64,000 bases of DNA from Pseudomonas sp. MN1F (GCF_009391885.1 NZ_VZII01000024.1:44510-108509); one strand, 5' to 3'. Positions 20,534 to 29,493 are shown, numbered from the stretch's first letter. Made by a program: numbers and translations. The notes: a model not told the origin generated them from the sequence alone.

Positions 20534-20920
20534 TCAGTGTTTCTGGGCGATCTGGATCAGGTTGCCGCAGGTATCGTCGAACACCGCGACGGTGACCGGG
20601 CCGAGGCGCGTGGGCTCCTTGATGAACACGACGCCAGCCTTGCACAGGCGGGTGTACTCGGCCTGGATATCACGCACACCGAAGGAGGTGGCCGGAATGC
20701 CGTCCTGTTTCAGCGCTTGCTTGTAGATCCTGGCCGCCGGGTGCGCATCGGGCTCCAGCAGCAACTCGACACCATTGGGGTCGTTGGGTGAGGTCAGCGT
20801 CAGCCAGCGATGCTGGCCCATGGGGATGTCGTGCTTGGGCTCGAAGCCGAGAACGTAATGGTAGAAAGCCAGGGCCTTGGCCTGGTCGTCGACGAGGATG
20901 CTGGTAACAACGATCTTCAT
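20534..20920 (-). CDS. VOC family protein
   Basis: 128 residues, one VOC unit pair. The opening TSILVDDQAKALAFYHYVLGF and the closing VFDDTCGNLIQIAQKH are typical; GVELLLEPDAHPAARIYKQAL sits between. The usual first metal His is absent from the opening strand (SILV), while the second module has FGVRD and the final Glu position is Gln, so metal binding may be lost. Such proteins include PhnB-like and fosfomycin-resistance-like members; no function can be fixed. No good ribosome site precedes the ATG. Confidence 0.8.
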   Translation of the reverse strand: MKIVVTSILVDDQAKALAFYHYVLGFEPKHDIPMGQHRWLTLTSPNDPNGVELLLEPDAHPAARIYKQALKQDGIPATSFGVRDIQAEYTRLCKAGVVFIKEPTRLGPVTVAVFDDTCGNLIQIAQKH

Positions 20921-21090
20921 AGGCGCACACCGTACCTGCGGGTCGTTACCTACCAGTAAAGACGGCTCTGGCCCAATTCACCAGCGAGGCCTGGCCCGGC
21001 TCCTTTACGTTGCTGCATTTCCAGATGGGGGCATAGGTTGTTCGGCAATAGCCTTGGCCAGCAATCCCATCTCAGCAAGGAGTAATGCAT

Positions 21091-21354
21091 ATGAAGTTCA
21101 GGGTTATGGTTGTACTTCTGATCGCTACGGGTCTCGCGCAAGCACAACAGCAGTTGAATACCCGTGACGGCGGCAGCCAGATCGACGATTTGAAAACATT
21201 CCAGGCGGATGCCGTCGATGGCAGAGATGCTGATGCGATGGAAAAACTATCCCGAAAGAAACGCGGCGTTGCCCCGGTCGTGGGAATGCTGTGCGAGCAC
21301 GGGTACAAGTTGATTGGCGATGATTGTGTAGTCGCCAACATCCCCTTCGAGTGA
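21091..21354 (+). CDS. Small exported protein with C-terminal cysteine pair
   Basis: 87 residues from ATG 21091, chosen over ATG 21085 because AAGGAG lies 8 bases before 21091 but only 2 before 21085. A clear Sec signal peptide (MKFRVMVVLLIATGLAQA, cut likely after AQA) leads to a mature peptide of about 69 residues, acidic then basic (SRKKRG), ending MLCEHGYKLIGDDCVVANIPFE. The two cysteines, 11 residues apart, could form a disulfide. No family recognised. It has its own terminator hairpin downstream and stands alone, so it may be a periplasmic or secreted accessory peptide. Confidence 0.7.
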   Translation: MKFRVMVVLLIATGLAQAQQQLNTRDGGSQIDDLKTFQADAVDGRDADAMEKLSRKKRGVAPVVGMLCEHGYKLIGDDCVVANIPFE

Positions 21355-21429
21355 CGACGATCGAAAATAGGGTTATGGGCCTAGGCACGTTGGTGTGCAG
21401 TTCTGCGACTACAGCAGTGTGTTGACTGA

Positions 21430-21467
21430 AATGTCCCAGTCACCGGGAAGCCGGCGACTGGGACATT
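21430..21467. terminator. Strong bidirectional terminator hairpin
   Basis: A 12-bp perfect outer stem (AATGTCCCAGTC and its complement) with an inner CCGG-gaag-CCGG stem. It lies between the small exported protein gene and the convergent transketolase operon, ending 6 bases before the latter's stop codon. Confidence 0.8.
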
Positions 21468-21472
21468 GCTGC

Positions 21473-22471
21473 TTACAGCCAGCCCTTGATCTGCCGCGCC
21501 ACTGCCTCGGTGGAGATGCCATAGCGGTCATGCAAGGTCGGCAACGCCCCGGCATCGAGGAACGCGTCCGGCAGGGCGATCTGGCGGAAGGTCGGGGTCA
21601 CGCCATTGCGCAGCAGCACGCCGGCCACCGCTTCACCCAGCCCGCCGATGATCGAGTGGTTCTCCGCCGTCACCACCAGCCGCCCCGGCTTGCGGGCCTC
21701 GGCCAGGATCGTCGCTTCGTCCAGCGGCTTGATGGTCGGCACATGCAGCACCGACACATCCACGCCATCCTTGTGCAGCTGTTCGGCGGCCTCCAGTGCG
21801 CGCATGGTCATCAGCCCGCTGGCAATCACCAGCACGTCACGGCCACCGCGCACCACCTGGGCCTTGCCCAGCTGGAAGCGGTAGTCGTAGCGGTCCAGCA
21901 CCAAGGGCACGTTGCCGCGCAGCAGGCGCATGTACACCGGGCCCTGGTGGGCGGCGATGGCCGGTACCGCCTGTTCGATCTCCAGGGCGTCGCACGGGTC
22001 GATCACCATCAGGTTGGGCATGGCGCGCATGATCGCCAAGTCGTCGGTGGCCTGGTGGCTGGGGCCATAGCCAGTGGTCAGGCCGGGCAGGGCGCAGACG
22101 ATCTTGACGTTGAGGTTTTCTTCGGCAATGGCCATGCAGATGAAGTCATAGGCGCGCCGCGAGGCAAACACCGCATAGGTGGTGGCGAACGGAGTGAAGC
22201 CTTCGCGGGCCATACCGGCCGCGGCGCTCATCAGCAGCTGTTCGGCCATGCCCATCTGGTAGAAGCGCTCCGGGTGGGCTTTGGCGAATATATGCAGGTC
22301 AGTGTATTTGGACAGGTCGGCGCTCAGCCCGACGATGTCCTGGCGCTGCTCGGCCAGCCTGGCGAGGGCATGGCCGAACGGCGCAGGGCGAGTCGGTTGG
22401 CCTTCGGCGGCAATCGAGGCGATCATCGCCGAGGTGGTCAGGCGTTTTGCTGCTACGGTCGGGTTGTTCAT
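21473..22471 (-). CDS. Transketolase C-terminal subunit (split transketolase)
   Basis: 332 residues from ATG 22471, whose ATGA overlaps the stop of the N-terminal subunit gene. It holds the pyrimidine-binding half (GLSADLSKYTDL, FYQMGMAEQLLMSAAAGMA with the catalytic Glu that activates thiamine diphosphate) and the C-terminal domain (HSIIGGLGEAVAGVL). The partner carries the PP domain, so the two form one enzyme that moves two-carbon ketol units between sugar phosphates or their analogues. Being in an operon with an MFS carrier and an SDR, it probably acts in catabolism of a specific sugar-like compound rather than in the central pentose pathway. Confidence 0.88.
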   Translation of the reverse strand: MNNPTVAAKRLTTSAMIASIAAEGQPTRPAPFGHALARLAEQRQDIVGLSADLSKYTDLHIFAKAHPERFYQMGMAEQLLMSAAAGMAREGFTPFATTYAVFASRRAYDFICMAIAEENLNVKIVCALPGLTTGYGPSHQATDDLAIMRAMPNLMVIDPCDALEIEQAVPAIAAHQGPVYMRLLRGNVPLVLDRYDYRFQLGKAQVVRGGRDVLVIASGLMTMRALEAAEQLHKDGVDVSVLHVPTIKPLDEATILAEARKPGRLVVTAENHSIIGGLGEAVAGVLLRNGVTPTFRQIALPDAFLDAGALPTLHDRYGISTEAVARQIKGWL

Positions 22472-23316
22472 GCGCGGCTCCCGGCGTCCAGTGCTTGCAG
22501 GGCGAGGTCCCATTCGTGTTCGTCGACACGGATGAAGTGAGTCTTGTCGCGGTTTTCGAGGAAGGGCACGCCCTTGCCCATGCGCGTGTCGCAGACGATC
22601 ACCCGCGGTTGCGCGCCGGTATGGGCGCGGGCCAGGTCGAACGCCTTGACCAGGGCGTCGAGGTCATTGCCGTCGACCCGTTGCACGAACCAACCGAAGG
22701 CCTGCCAGCGGTCGACGATGGGTTCGAAGGCGAGGATTTCACTGGCATGGCCGTCGGCCTGCTGGTTGTTGACGTCGATGAGGGCGATCAGGTTGTCCAG
22801 CTGCCAGTGGCTGGCGGACATCGCCGCTTCCCAGGTCGAGCCTTCGTTCAGCTCGCCATCGGACAGCAGGTTATAGACCCAGCTGGTCGAACCCTTGCGC
22901 TTGAGGCCCAGGCAGGCGCCGACGGCAATGCCCAGGCCGTGGCCGAGCGAGCCGCCGGTGATTTCCATGCCGGGGGTATAGGCGGCCATGCCGGACATCG
23001 GCAGGCGGCTGTCGTCGCATCCATAGCTTTCCAGTTCATCCTCGGCGATTACCCCGGCTTCGATCAGCGCGGCGTACAGGGCGATGGCGTAGTGGCCGAT
23101 GGACAGGTAGAAACGGTCGCGCTGTTCCCACTCGGGGTTGGCCGGGTCCAGGCGCAGGGCGTGGCAGTAGGCCACGGCCAGCAAGTCGGCGGCGCCAAGG
23201 GCTTGGCCGATATAGCCCTGGCCCTGGACCTGGCCCATGCGCAGGGCGTTACGGCGGATGTTGTAGGCGCGCGCAGCCAGAGGCCGCGCACCCGGGGTAG
23301 CGGGTACGGCATTCAT
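22468..23316 (-). CDS. Transketolase N-terminal subunit (split transketolase)
   Basis: 282 residues; AAGGAG lies 8 bases before the ATG. The diphosphate-binding motif is LLSDGELNEGSTWEA ending in DVNNQQADGH, and the substrate-side histidines are in SLGHGLGIAVG and LSIGHYAIALY. Split transketolases are a known architecture, so the break between the two genes is natural rather than a frameshift: each has a ribosome site and the overlap is the usual ATGA. It follows the MFS gene by 23 bases. Confidence 0.88.
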   Translation of the reverse strand: MNAVPATPGARPLAARAYNIRRNALRMGQVQGQGYIGQALGAADLLAVAYCHALRLDPANPEWEQRDRFYLSIGHYAIALYAALIEAGVIAEDELESYGCDDSRLPMSGMAAYTPGMEITGGSLGHGLGIAVGACLGLKRKGSTSWVYNLLSDGELNEGSTWEAAMSASHWQLDNLIALIDVNNQQADGHASEILAFEPIVDRWQAFGWFVQRVDGNDLDALVKAFDLARAHTGAQPRVIVCDTRMGKGVPFLENRDKTHFIRVDEHEWDLALQALDAGSRA

Positions 23317-23339
23317 GGGGTAGCTCCTTACTAGGGAAA

Positions 23340-24638
23340 TTAACGGTTGACCAGGCTCGCAGGTACGCGGAACACCAGTGCTGCACCGACGATCAGCACG
23401 GCGCTGATCAGGTACATGCCAATGGCGTTGTTACCCAGGGTGCTGGTGACCCAGCCGATCAGGAAGGGTGAGCAGAACCCGGCCAGGTTGGCGAAGCTGT
23501 TGACTGCGGCGATGCCGGCGGCGGCCGACACCCCCCCAAGCAGCGTGGTCGGCAGCATCCAGAACAGCGACGAGGCCGAGAGGATGCCGGACGCCGCCAG
23601 GCACAGGCTGAGGATCGACAGGCTCAGGTGGCTGGCGAACACTGCCGCCAGGGTCAGGCCCAGGGCCCCGGCCAGCATCGGGATCGCCAGGTGCCAGCGC
23701 CGCTCGCGGTGGCGGTCACCGCTGCGTCCCGCCAACAGCATGGCGCCGATGGCGCAGAGGTAGGGCAGGCTGGTCAGCAAGCCGATGTGCAGCGGGTCGG
23801 CGACGCCGGCATTGCGCACCAGGGTCGGCAACCAGAAGGTGATCGCGTACTGGCCCATGACCACGCAGAAGTAGATGCCGGCCAGCAGCCACAGGCGGCG
23901 GTCGCGGATGAAGTCGGCCACCGAGCCATGCTGCACCTTGTGCTGCTCGTCCTCGGCCAGCTCCTTGCGCAGCAGGGCCTTTTCCTCGTCGTTGAGCCAG
24001 TGCGCCTGGTGCACGCCATCCTTGAGGTAACTGAGCACCAGGATGCCTACCAGCACGGTCGGCACCGCTTCGAGCACGAACATCCACTGCCAGCCGGCCC
24101 AGCCGTGCACGCCGGCGAAACGCTCCATGATCCAGCCCGACAGCGGCCCGCCGACCATGCCCGAGAGTGGGATGGCGATGAACCACAGGGCGGTCATCTT
24201 CGCCCGCCGGTACGACGGGAACCAGTAGGTCAGGTACAGCAGCAGGCCTGGTGCCAGCCCGGCTTCGGCGACGCCGAGGAAGAAGCGCAGCACATAGAAC
24301 TGCCAGGCTGTCTCGACGAAGGCGAACAGCGCCGAAATCAGGCCCCAGGTGATCATGATGCGGGCGATCCAGCGCCGTGCGCCGACCTTGTGCAGGATGA
24401 TGTTGCTCGGCACTTCGCAGAGGAAGTAGCCGATGAAGAACATCCCGGCACCCAGGCCGTAGACCGCTTCGGACAGGGCCAGGTCATCCATCATCTGCAG
24501 CTTGGCGAAGCCGACGTTGACCCGGTCGAGATAGGCGCACAGGTAGCACAGCATGAGAAAGGGCATCAGCCGCCAGGCCGTCTTGCGATAGGCATTGCTG
24601 CGCGCGGCCATGGCCGCGTCGAGGGTTAGGGTGGTCAT
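23340..24638 (-). CDS. MFS transporter, anion:cation symporter (ACS) family
   Basis: 432 residues with twelve hydrophobic helices in two sets of six and a central charged loop (DEEKALLRKELAEDEQHKVQHG). The first loop YLDRVNVGFAKLQMMDDL and the motif GMFFIGYFLCEVPSNIILHKVGARRWIARIM are typical of the ACS group that includes D-galactonate, glucarate and phthalate carriers. It lies between the SDR and the transketolase genes and so probably imports the compound they degrade, most likely an organic or sugar acid. Confidence 0.87.
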   Translation of the reverse strand: MTTLTLDAAMAARSNAYRKTAWRLMPFLMLCYLCAYLDRVNVGFAKLQMMDDLALSEAVYGLGAGMFFIGYFLCEVPSNIILHKVGARRWIARIMITWGLISALFAFVETAWQFYVLRFFLGVAEAGLAPGLLLYLTYWFPSYRRAKMTALWFIAIPLSGMVGGPLSGWIMERFAGVHGWAGWQWMFVLEAVPTVLVGILVLSYLKDGVHQAHWLNDEEKALLRKELAEDEQHKVQHGSVADFIRDRRLWLLAGIYFCVVMGQYAITFWLPTLVRNAGVADPLHIGLLTSLPYLCAIGAMLLAGRSGDRHRERRWHLAIPMLAGALGLTLAAVFASHLSLSILSLCLAASGILSASSLFWMLPTTLLGGVSAAAGIAAVNSFANLAGFCSPFLIGWVTSTLGNNAIGMYLISAVLIVGAALVFRVPASLVNR

Positions 24639-24714
24639 GTCGATCTGATCTCTTGTTGTTATCGATTGCCCTGCCGTGGCGGGGCTCAGATGCGATACAT
24701 AGTGGGTGGGGGCG

Positions 24715-25464
24715 TCAGTGAATCAGCATGCCCCCGTTGACGTCCAGCGTGATGCCGGTGAGATAGCTGGAAAGGTCGCTGGCCAGGAACAAGGCGGCGT
24801 TGGCCACGTCGCGGGCCTCGCCCAAGCGGCCCAGGGGGATGCCGTCGATGATGGCGTGGCGGCGCTCGTCCTGCATCAGGCCGCCGGTGATGTCGGTATG
24901 GATCAGGCCGGGCGTGATGGCGTTGACCCGCACATTGTCCGGCCCCAGTTCGCGGGCCATGGCCTTGCCCAGACCCAGCACGGCGGCCTTGGCGGCGCTG
25001 TAGTGCGGGCCGCCGAAGATGCCGCCGCCACGCTGCGCCGACACTGACGACATGCAGACGATACTGCCTGAGCGCTGGGCACGCATGGACGGGATCACGG
25101 CCTGGGACATCAGCAGCGTGCCGCGCAAGTTTACGTCGAGGATGCGGTCATAGTCCTTGCCGGTGATGTCCAGGGTTTTCACCGGTTGGGTGATACCCGC
25201 GTTGTTGACCAGCACATCGATGCGACCGAAATGCGCCAGGACCTCGGCCACCGCATCACGCACCTGGGCTTCGTCGGCGACGTTGGCGGCCAGGCCCAGG
25301 TGGCCATCGCCCAGCTGCGCGGCGGCGTCGCGGGCGGCTTGCAGGTCGAGGTCGAGGATGGCCACCTTGGCGCCTTGGGCGGCAAAGGCCTGGGCGGTGG
25401 CGCGGCCGATACCGCGGGCAGAGGCGGCGCCGGTGACGATTGCGATTTTACCTTCGAGCAGCAT
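24715..25464 (-). CDS. SDR family NAD(P)-dependent oxidoreductase
   Basis: 249 residues from ATG 25464, with CGGAG 8 bases upstream. The Rossmann motif is TGAASARGIGRA, then NNAG in DVLVNNAGIT, the catalytic Ser in MSSVSAQRGG and YSAAK as the Tyr-Lys pair. Asp37-38 (ILDLDL) after the second strand points to NAD rather than NADP. It is the first gene of the operon with the MFS carrier and the split transketolase and probably oxidises or reduces the imported polyol or sugar acid before C2 transfer. Confidence 0.87.
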   Translation of the reverse strand: MLLEGKIAIVTGAASARGIGRATAQAFAAQGAKVAILDLDLQAARDAAAQLGDGHLGLAANVADEAQVRDAVAEVLAHFGRIDVLVNNAGITQPVKTLDITGKDYDRILDVNLRGTLLMSQAVIPSMRAQRSGSIVCMSSVSAQRGGGIFGGPHYSAAKAAVLGLGKAMARELGPDNVRVNAITPGLIHTDITGGLMQDERRHAIIDGIPLGRLGEARDVANAALFLASDLSSYLTGITLDVNGGMLIH

Positions 25465-25537
25465 GGGTGTACTCCGGATGTTTGTTGTTGTGGGCAACAG
25501 CTTGGTATCCGGACGAGGGCTGGGCAACGCAGTGCGC

Positions 25538-25565
25538 TTCAGCCTATGCTGAAAAAAATTCAGCA
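25538..25565. promoter_or_regulatory. Overlapping dyads, probable LysR operator
   Basis: Three alternating half-sites TTCAGC, GCTGAA and TTCAGCA form two overlapping palindromes (6-bp arms spaced by 4, then 7-bp arms spaced by 5). The site is in the 151-base divergent gap between the SDR operon and the LysR gene at 25616, where LysR proteins usually bind. Confidence 0.6.
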
Positions 25566-25615
25566 CAGGGCAGGGGCGTGATCACGTTCGAGGCCCGTGA
25601 CACCCAAGGAATACG

Positions 25616-26536
25616 ATGAATCACGATCCGGGCAAGAAGCCCTTGCAACTGCCGCCGCTGAAAGCGATTCAGGCCTTCGAGCAGGCCGCACGCTTTGGTA
25701 ACGTCGCGCGCGCCGCTGAGCAGCTCAACTTGACCCCGTCGGCGGTCAGCCACCAGATCGCCAACCTGGAGGCACTGATCGGCCGGCCGTTGTTCCTGCG
25801 CACAGCCAAGGGGGTGACCTTGACGGCGGCGGGGGATCAGTACCTGCGCGAGGTTTCCGGCATCTTGCAAAGCCTGGCCACCGCCACCGAGCGGGCCGGT
25901 AGCGCGGTCGGCTTCGACTGCCTGCGCCTGCATTCGGCGCCGAGCTTCGGCCTGCTCTGGCTGTTGCCGCGGCTGGAGCAGTTTCGCGCCAGCCACCCGG
26001 ATATCCAGATCAACCTGTCGTGCTCCTATGAAGCGCTGCACTTTGGCCGCCACCAGATCGACGTCGATATCCGCCATGGCTACCCCAACTGGCCGAGCCT
26101 GGAGGTACGCACCATCCGCCACGAGCGCGCCACGGTGCTGGCGTCGCCGGCGCTGTTGGCACGCCAGCCGATCGACCAACCGGCCGATTTGCTGGGGCAG
26201 AACCTGATCCTCTCCGAGTCGGCGCTGGTGCAATGGCCGTTGTGGTTCGCCCAGCAGGGCGTGTCGCTGCCACAGGCACCGTTTGCCTTGAGCTTTGACC
26301 GCTCGTACATGAGCCTGGAGGCAGCCACCCATGGCTACGGGTTCATTCTGGAAAGTTCGCTGCTGGCGCAGGACTATGTGGCGCGTGGGCAACTGGTACC
26401 GGTGTTCGGCGCCGAGCAGGCAAGCCCGGTCAGTGCCCATCACCTGGTGTTTCCGCGGGGGCATGCCGAGCTGCCGCGGGTGAGGCGGTTTCTGGCATGG
26501 ATGCAGGGGCAGTTGGGGCATGATTTCAGTTATTGA
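25616..26536 (+). CDS. LysR family transcriptional regulator (GcvA-like)
   Basis: 306 residues. Winged helix at residues 14-73 (LKAIQAFEQAARFGNVARAAEQL, LTPSAVSHQIANLEALIGRPLFLRT), as in the GcvA/AmpR subgroup, with a two-lobe effector domain after about residue 95. CAAGGA precedes the ATG. It is divergent from the SDR, MFS and transketolase operon and probably activates it in response to the pathway substrate; overlapping dyads lie between them. Confidence 0.88.
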   Translation: MNHDPGKKPLQLPPLKAIQAFEQAARFGNVARAAEQLNLTPSAVSHQIANLEALIGRPLFLRTAKGVTLTAAGDQYLREVSGILQSLATATERAGSAVGFDCLRLHSAPSFGLLWLLPRLEQFRASHPDIQINLSCSYEALHFGRHQIDVDIRHGYPNWPSLEVRTIRHERATVLASPALLARQPIDQPADLLGQNLILSESALVQWPLWFAQQGVSLPQAPFALSFDRSYMSLEAATHGYGFILESSLLAQDYVARGQLVPVFGAEQASPVSAHHLVFPRGHAELPRVRRFLAWMQGQLGHDFSY

Positions 26537-26677
26537 GTGCCCGCACCGGCAACACAAGAAAACTATGTTCAAGCCTTAGGCAAATCCTTCATCACCCGGC
26601 AGCCCGCTGAATCAGGCCACAGGGTAAAGTGGCAGGAAAATTCCAAGGCGCCCGCGAACGGCGCCAACGAGGTGCCT

Positions 26678-27583
26678 GTGGCTTCCTACACCCTGCGACA
26701 ACTGAAGTATTTCGTCACCACCGTCGAGGCCGGCAGCGTCGCCGAGGCCTCGCGGCAGCTGTACATCGCCCAGCCATCGATCTCCACGGCCATCAAGAGC
26801 CTGGAAGAAAGCTTCGGTGTGCAGCTGTTCATCCGCCACCACGCCCAGGGCGTGTCGCTGACCCCCAGCGGCAAGCGCTTCTACGCCAAGACCAAATCGC
26901 TGCTGCAGATGGCCCACGAGTTCGAGCAGAACGCCCTGGCCGACAACGACACGGTGGCCGGGCAGATCGACATCGGCTGCTTCGAAACCGTGGCGCCGCT
27001 GTACCTGCCGCGGCTGATCGCCGGCTTTCGCGAACGCTATCCGGGCGTGGATATTCGCTTGCGCGATGGCGAGCAGCAGGACCTGATCCAGGGTTTGACT
27101 GCCGGCACGTTCGACCTGGCGTTTCTCTACGACCACGACCTGGATGGCACCATCGAGGCCGAACCGTTGATGCCGCCGCAGAAGCCTTACGTGCTGTTGC
27201 CCGAGAAGCACCGCTTCGCCGGCCAGGCGCAGGTGTCGCTGCGGGACCTGTGCCCGGAGCCGATGATCTTGCTGGACGTGGCGCCGAGCCGGACCTACTT
27301 CGTCAGCCTGTTCAATGAAATGGGCCTGACGCCGAATATCGTCTTCAGTTCGCCGTCGATCGAGATGGTGCGCGGGATGGTGGGGCAGGGCTTCGGGTTT
27401 TCATTGCTGGTGACCCGGCCGCATTCGGAATGCACGTATGACGGGCAGAAGCTGGTGATGATCGACATCGCCGAGCCGGTGGCGTTGTCGGGGTTGGCGG
27501 CGGCGCACCTGAAGCGGGTGCAGCTGACCAAACCCGCGCAGTTGTTTGTCGAGTTTTGCCGCGAAGAACTGGCCAAGTTCTGA
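26678..27583 (+). CDS. LysR family transcriptional regulator
   Basis: 301 residues from GTG 26678, preceded by GAGG at 5 bases; an in-frame ATG at 26537 would add 47 residues unlike any LysR N-terminus. HTH: YTLRQLKYFVTTVEAGSVAEASRQL, then IAQPSISTAIKSLEESFGVQLF. Effector domain from about 90. It resembles regulators of amino-acid or nitrogen-compound catabolism. It points towards the RidA/monooxygenase genes and is separated from them by a REP-type hairpin; it may control them, which is an inference from position only. Confidence 0.86.
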   Translation: MASYTLRQLKYFVTTVEAGSVAEASRQLYIAQPSISTAIKSLEESFGVQLFIRHHAQGVSLTPSGKRFYAKTKSLLQMAHEFEQNALADNDTVAGQIDIGCFETVAPLYLPRLIAGFRERYPGVDIRLRDGEQQDLIQGLTAGTFDLAFLYDHDLDGTIEAEPLMPPQKPYVLLPEKHRFAGQAQVSLRDLCPEPMILLDVAPSRTYFVSLFNEMGLTPNIVFSSPSIEMVRGMVGQGFGFSLLVTRPHSECTYDGQKLVMIDIAEPVALSGLAAAHLKRVQLTKPAQLFVEFCREELAKF

Positions 27584-27589
27584 AAAAGC

Positions 27590-27634
27590 TTCGCGGGTAA
27601 ACCCGCTCCCTGGAGGAGCGGGTTTACCCGCGAA
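27590..27634. repeat. REP element, 20-bp perfect stem
   Basis: Arms TTCGCGGGTAAACCCGCTCC and its complement enclose a 5-base loop. The core GCGGGTttACCCGC is the P. putida-group REP. It separates convergent lysR and ridA-type genes and probably terminates both. Confidence 0.85.
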
Positions 27635-27669
27635 AAGGGCGCAGAGCGCCCCCAGCTATCCCACATGGA

Positions 27670-28086
27670 TCACTGCTGATCCGGCACCACTGCAATCACG
27701 TCGATTTCCATCAGCCACTCGGCCTGGGCCAAGCCGGCCACCACCAGCCCGGTGGAGATCGGGTACACACCCTTGAGCCACTTGCCGACTTCCTTGTACA
27801 CCGGCTCACGGAAGCGCGGGTCGGTGATGTAGGTGGTGGTCTTGACGATGTGCGACAGATCGGAGCCGGCCTCTTCAAGCAGCTGCTTGACGTTTTTCAT
27901 CGCCTGCTCGGCCTGCGCCCGAGGGTCACCCAGGCCAACCAGCTTGCCTTCGAAGTCGGTACCGACCTGGCCGCGCACGTAGATGGTGTTACCGGCCCGC
28001 ACCGCCTGGCACAGGTCGTTGTCCAGGGTCTGGTTGGGGTAGGTTTCCTTGGTGTTGAACATGCGGATGCGAGTATGGGTAGGCAT
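27670..28086 (-). CDS. RidA family (Rid/YjgF/UK114) protein
   Basis: 138 residues. The Rid signature VRGQVGTDFEGKLVGLGDPRAQAEQAMKNV and the C-terminal GLAQAEWLMEIDVIAVVPDQ are present. The Arg found in imine deaminase members near the C-terminus (usually in a C-x-R-V/E motif) is not seen here, so this may be another Rid subfamily. Its ATG overlaps the stop of the monooxygenase gene (TGATG), so it is translationally coupled. Rid proteins hydrolyse or bind reactive enamine and imine intermediates, fitting a role in clearing the oxidation product of the monooxygenase. Confidence 0.86.
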   Translation of the reverse strand: MPTHTRIRMFNTKETYPNQTLDNDLCQAVRAGNTIYVRGQVGTDFEGKLVGLGDPRAQAEQAMKNVKQLLEEAGSDLSHIVKTTTYITDPRFREPVYKEVGKWLKGVYPISTGLVVAGLAQAEWLMEIDVIAVVPDQQ

Positions 28087-29402
28087 CAGTGGGCTCCAAA
28101 GGTGCTGACGTTGCTGATCGGGTTTGCTTGCTCATCCGCGTCGCGCTGCTCGCGGTCGCGGTAGGCCAGGTAGGTGCGTTGCGTGGCGATATGGCCGGCG
28201 ACGTGCTTGGCGTCGTGCCACACGCCCCAGATGAACGACGAGCCACGGCGCGACAGCCAGGGCAGGCCGAGGAAGTACACGCCCGGCTCACGGGCTACGC
28301 CGCGCTGGTGCTGGGGCTTGCCGTTGGCGTCGAAGGTGTCGACCTGCAACCAGCTGAAGTCCACGCCGTAGCCGGTGGCCCAGATGATGCTGGTGACGCC
28401 GGCCTGGGCCAGGTCCAGTTGCTGCAGCGGGTTGACCATGCAGTCCGGGTCAGCCAGGCGCTTGCGTGCTTCAGGCTCTTGCGGCAGGTCCAGGCCGTTG
28501 CGCTCGATGTAGGCATCGGCGGCATCCAGCAGGGCCAGGTAGTTCTCGTCGCCGCGGTTGATGTTGTCGACCAGGTTGTCCTGGAAGCGTGCCACGCCGT
28601 TTTCGAACGACTGGGTCAGGCCGACCAGGGTCATGCCCTGGTGGGCGAGGGCGCGGAAGTCCACGGTGTGGCCGCCCCGCGCGCCGCTGACGGCGATGGT
28701 TACGTGTTCACGGCCCGGCTTGGCGATTTCCGCGTCCCACTCGCCCAGTACGCCCAGCCACCAGCAGAAGTCGCGGTTGCGGTAGGCCCGTGGCGGGCGG
28801 TCGTGGGCGCCGACCGACAGGTATACCTGGCGCCCGGCGCGCATCAGTTCTTCGGCAATCTGCACACCGGAGGAACCGGCGCCCACCACCAGCACGGCGC
28901 CTTCAGGCAGCTGCTCGGGGTTGTAGTAGGCGGCGGAGTGGATCTGGTGCAGGTTGGCATCTTTCGGCGCGATGGCCGGGATGACCGGTTTCTGGAACGG
29001 GCCAGTGGCGGCCACCACGCGGTTGGCGCGGATCACGCCTTCGTTGGTCTCGACGGTGAAGCCGGGGCGGTCGGCGTTGCGTACCACCTTCTTCACTTCG
29101 ATGCCGGTGCGTACCGGCAGGTTGTACTTGCGTACGTACTGTTCGAAGTAGTCGGCGACCTGGTCCTTGCCGGCGAAGGCGTCGGCGTCGAGGTTGAATT
29201 CCAGCCCCGGGAAGCGGTCGTGCCAGACTGGGCCGTTGGCCACCAGCGAATCCCAGCGGCCGGTGCGCCAGGCCTCGGCGATACGGTTGCGCTCCAGCAC
29301 CAGGTGCGGCACGCCGAGCTTGTTCAGGTGTTCGCTCATGGCCACGCCGGCCTGGCCGGCGCCAACCACGAGGGTGTCGATTTCGATGTTGTTCAGTGTC
29401 AT
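28086..29402 (-). CDS. FAD-dependent monooxygenase, flavin-containing (YUCCA/BVMO-like)
   Basis: 438 residues, soluble. The first dinucleotide motif GAGQAG (residue 13) binds FAD, the second GAGSSG (near 180) binds NADPH, and IWATGYG near 330 is the family ATG motif. These features define single-component flavin monooxygenases that hydroxylate an N, S or carbon atom using NADPH and oxygen. AAGGG lies before the ATG. It is the first gene of a two-gene operon with the RidA-like gene, divergent from DUF1028 and ArgE-like genes. The substrate is probably a nitrogen-containing acyl compound, inferred from the neighbours. Confidence 0.87.
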   Translation of the reverse strand: MTLNNIEIDTLVVGAGQAGVAMSEHLNKLGVPHLVLERNRIAEAWRTGRWDSLVANGPVWHDRFPGLEFNLDADAFAGKDQVADYFEQYVRKYNLPVRTGIEVKKVVRNADRPGFTVETNEGVIRANRVVAATGPFQKPVIPAIAPKDANLHQIHSAAYYNPEQLPEGAVLVVGAGSSGVQIAEELMRAGRQVYLSVGAHDRPPRAYRNRDFCWWLGVLGEWDAEIAKPGREHVTIAVSGARGGHTVDFRALAHQGMTLVGLTQSFENGVARFQDNLVDNINRGDENYLALLDAADAYIERNGLDLPQEPEARKRLADPDCMVNPLQQLDLAQAGVTSIIWATGYGVDFSWLQVDTFDANGKPQHQRGVAREPGVYFLGLPWLSRRGSSFIWGVWHDAKHVAGHIATQRTYLAYRDREQRDADEQANPISNVSTFGAH

Positions 29403-29493
29403 GTCCGAGCCCTTGTTCAGGCGGTTTTTGTCAGGTCGGTTTGGAGGACCGCCATTGCCTGGGGCCAGACTAGGGATGCCTGGAAAATCGCGA

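Noticed and set aside
21473..23316. Transketolase in two pieces, as if frameshifted.
   Set aside because: Each half has its own ribosome site or ATGA coupling, and two-subunit transketolases are well known.
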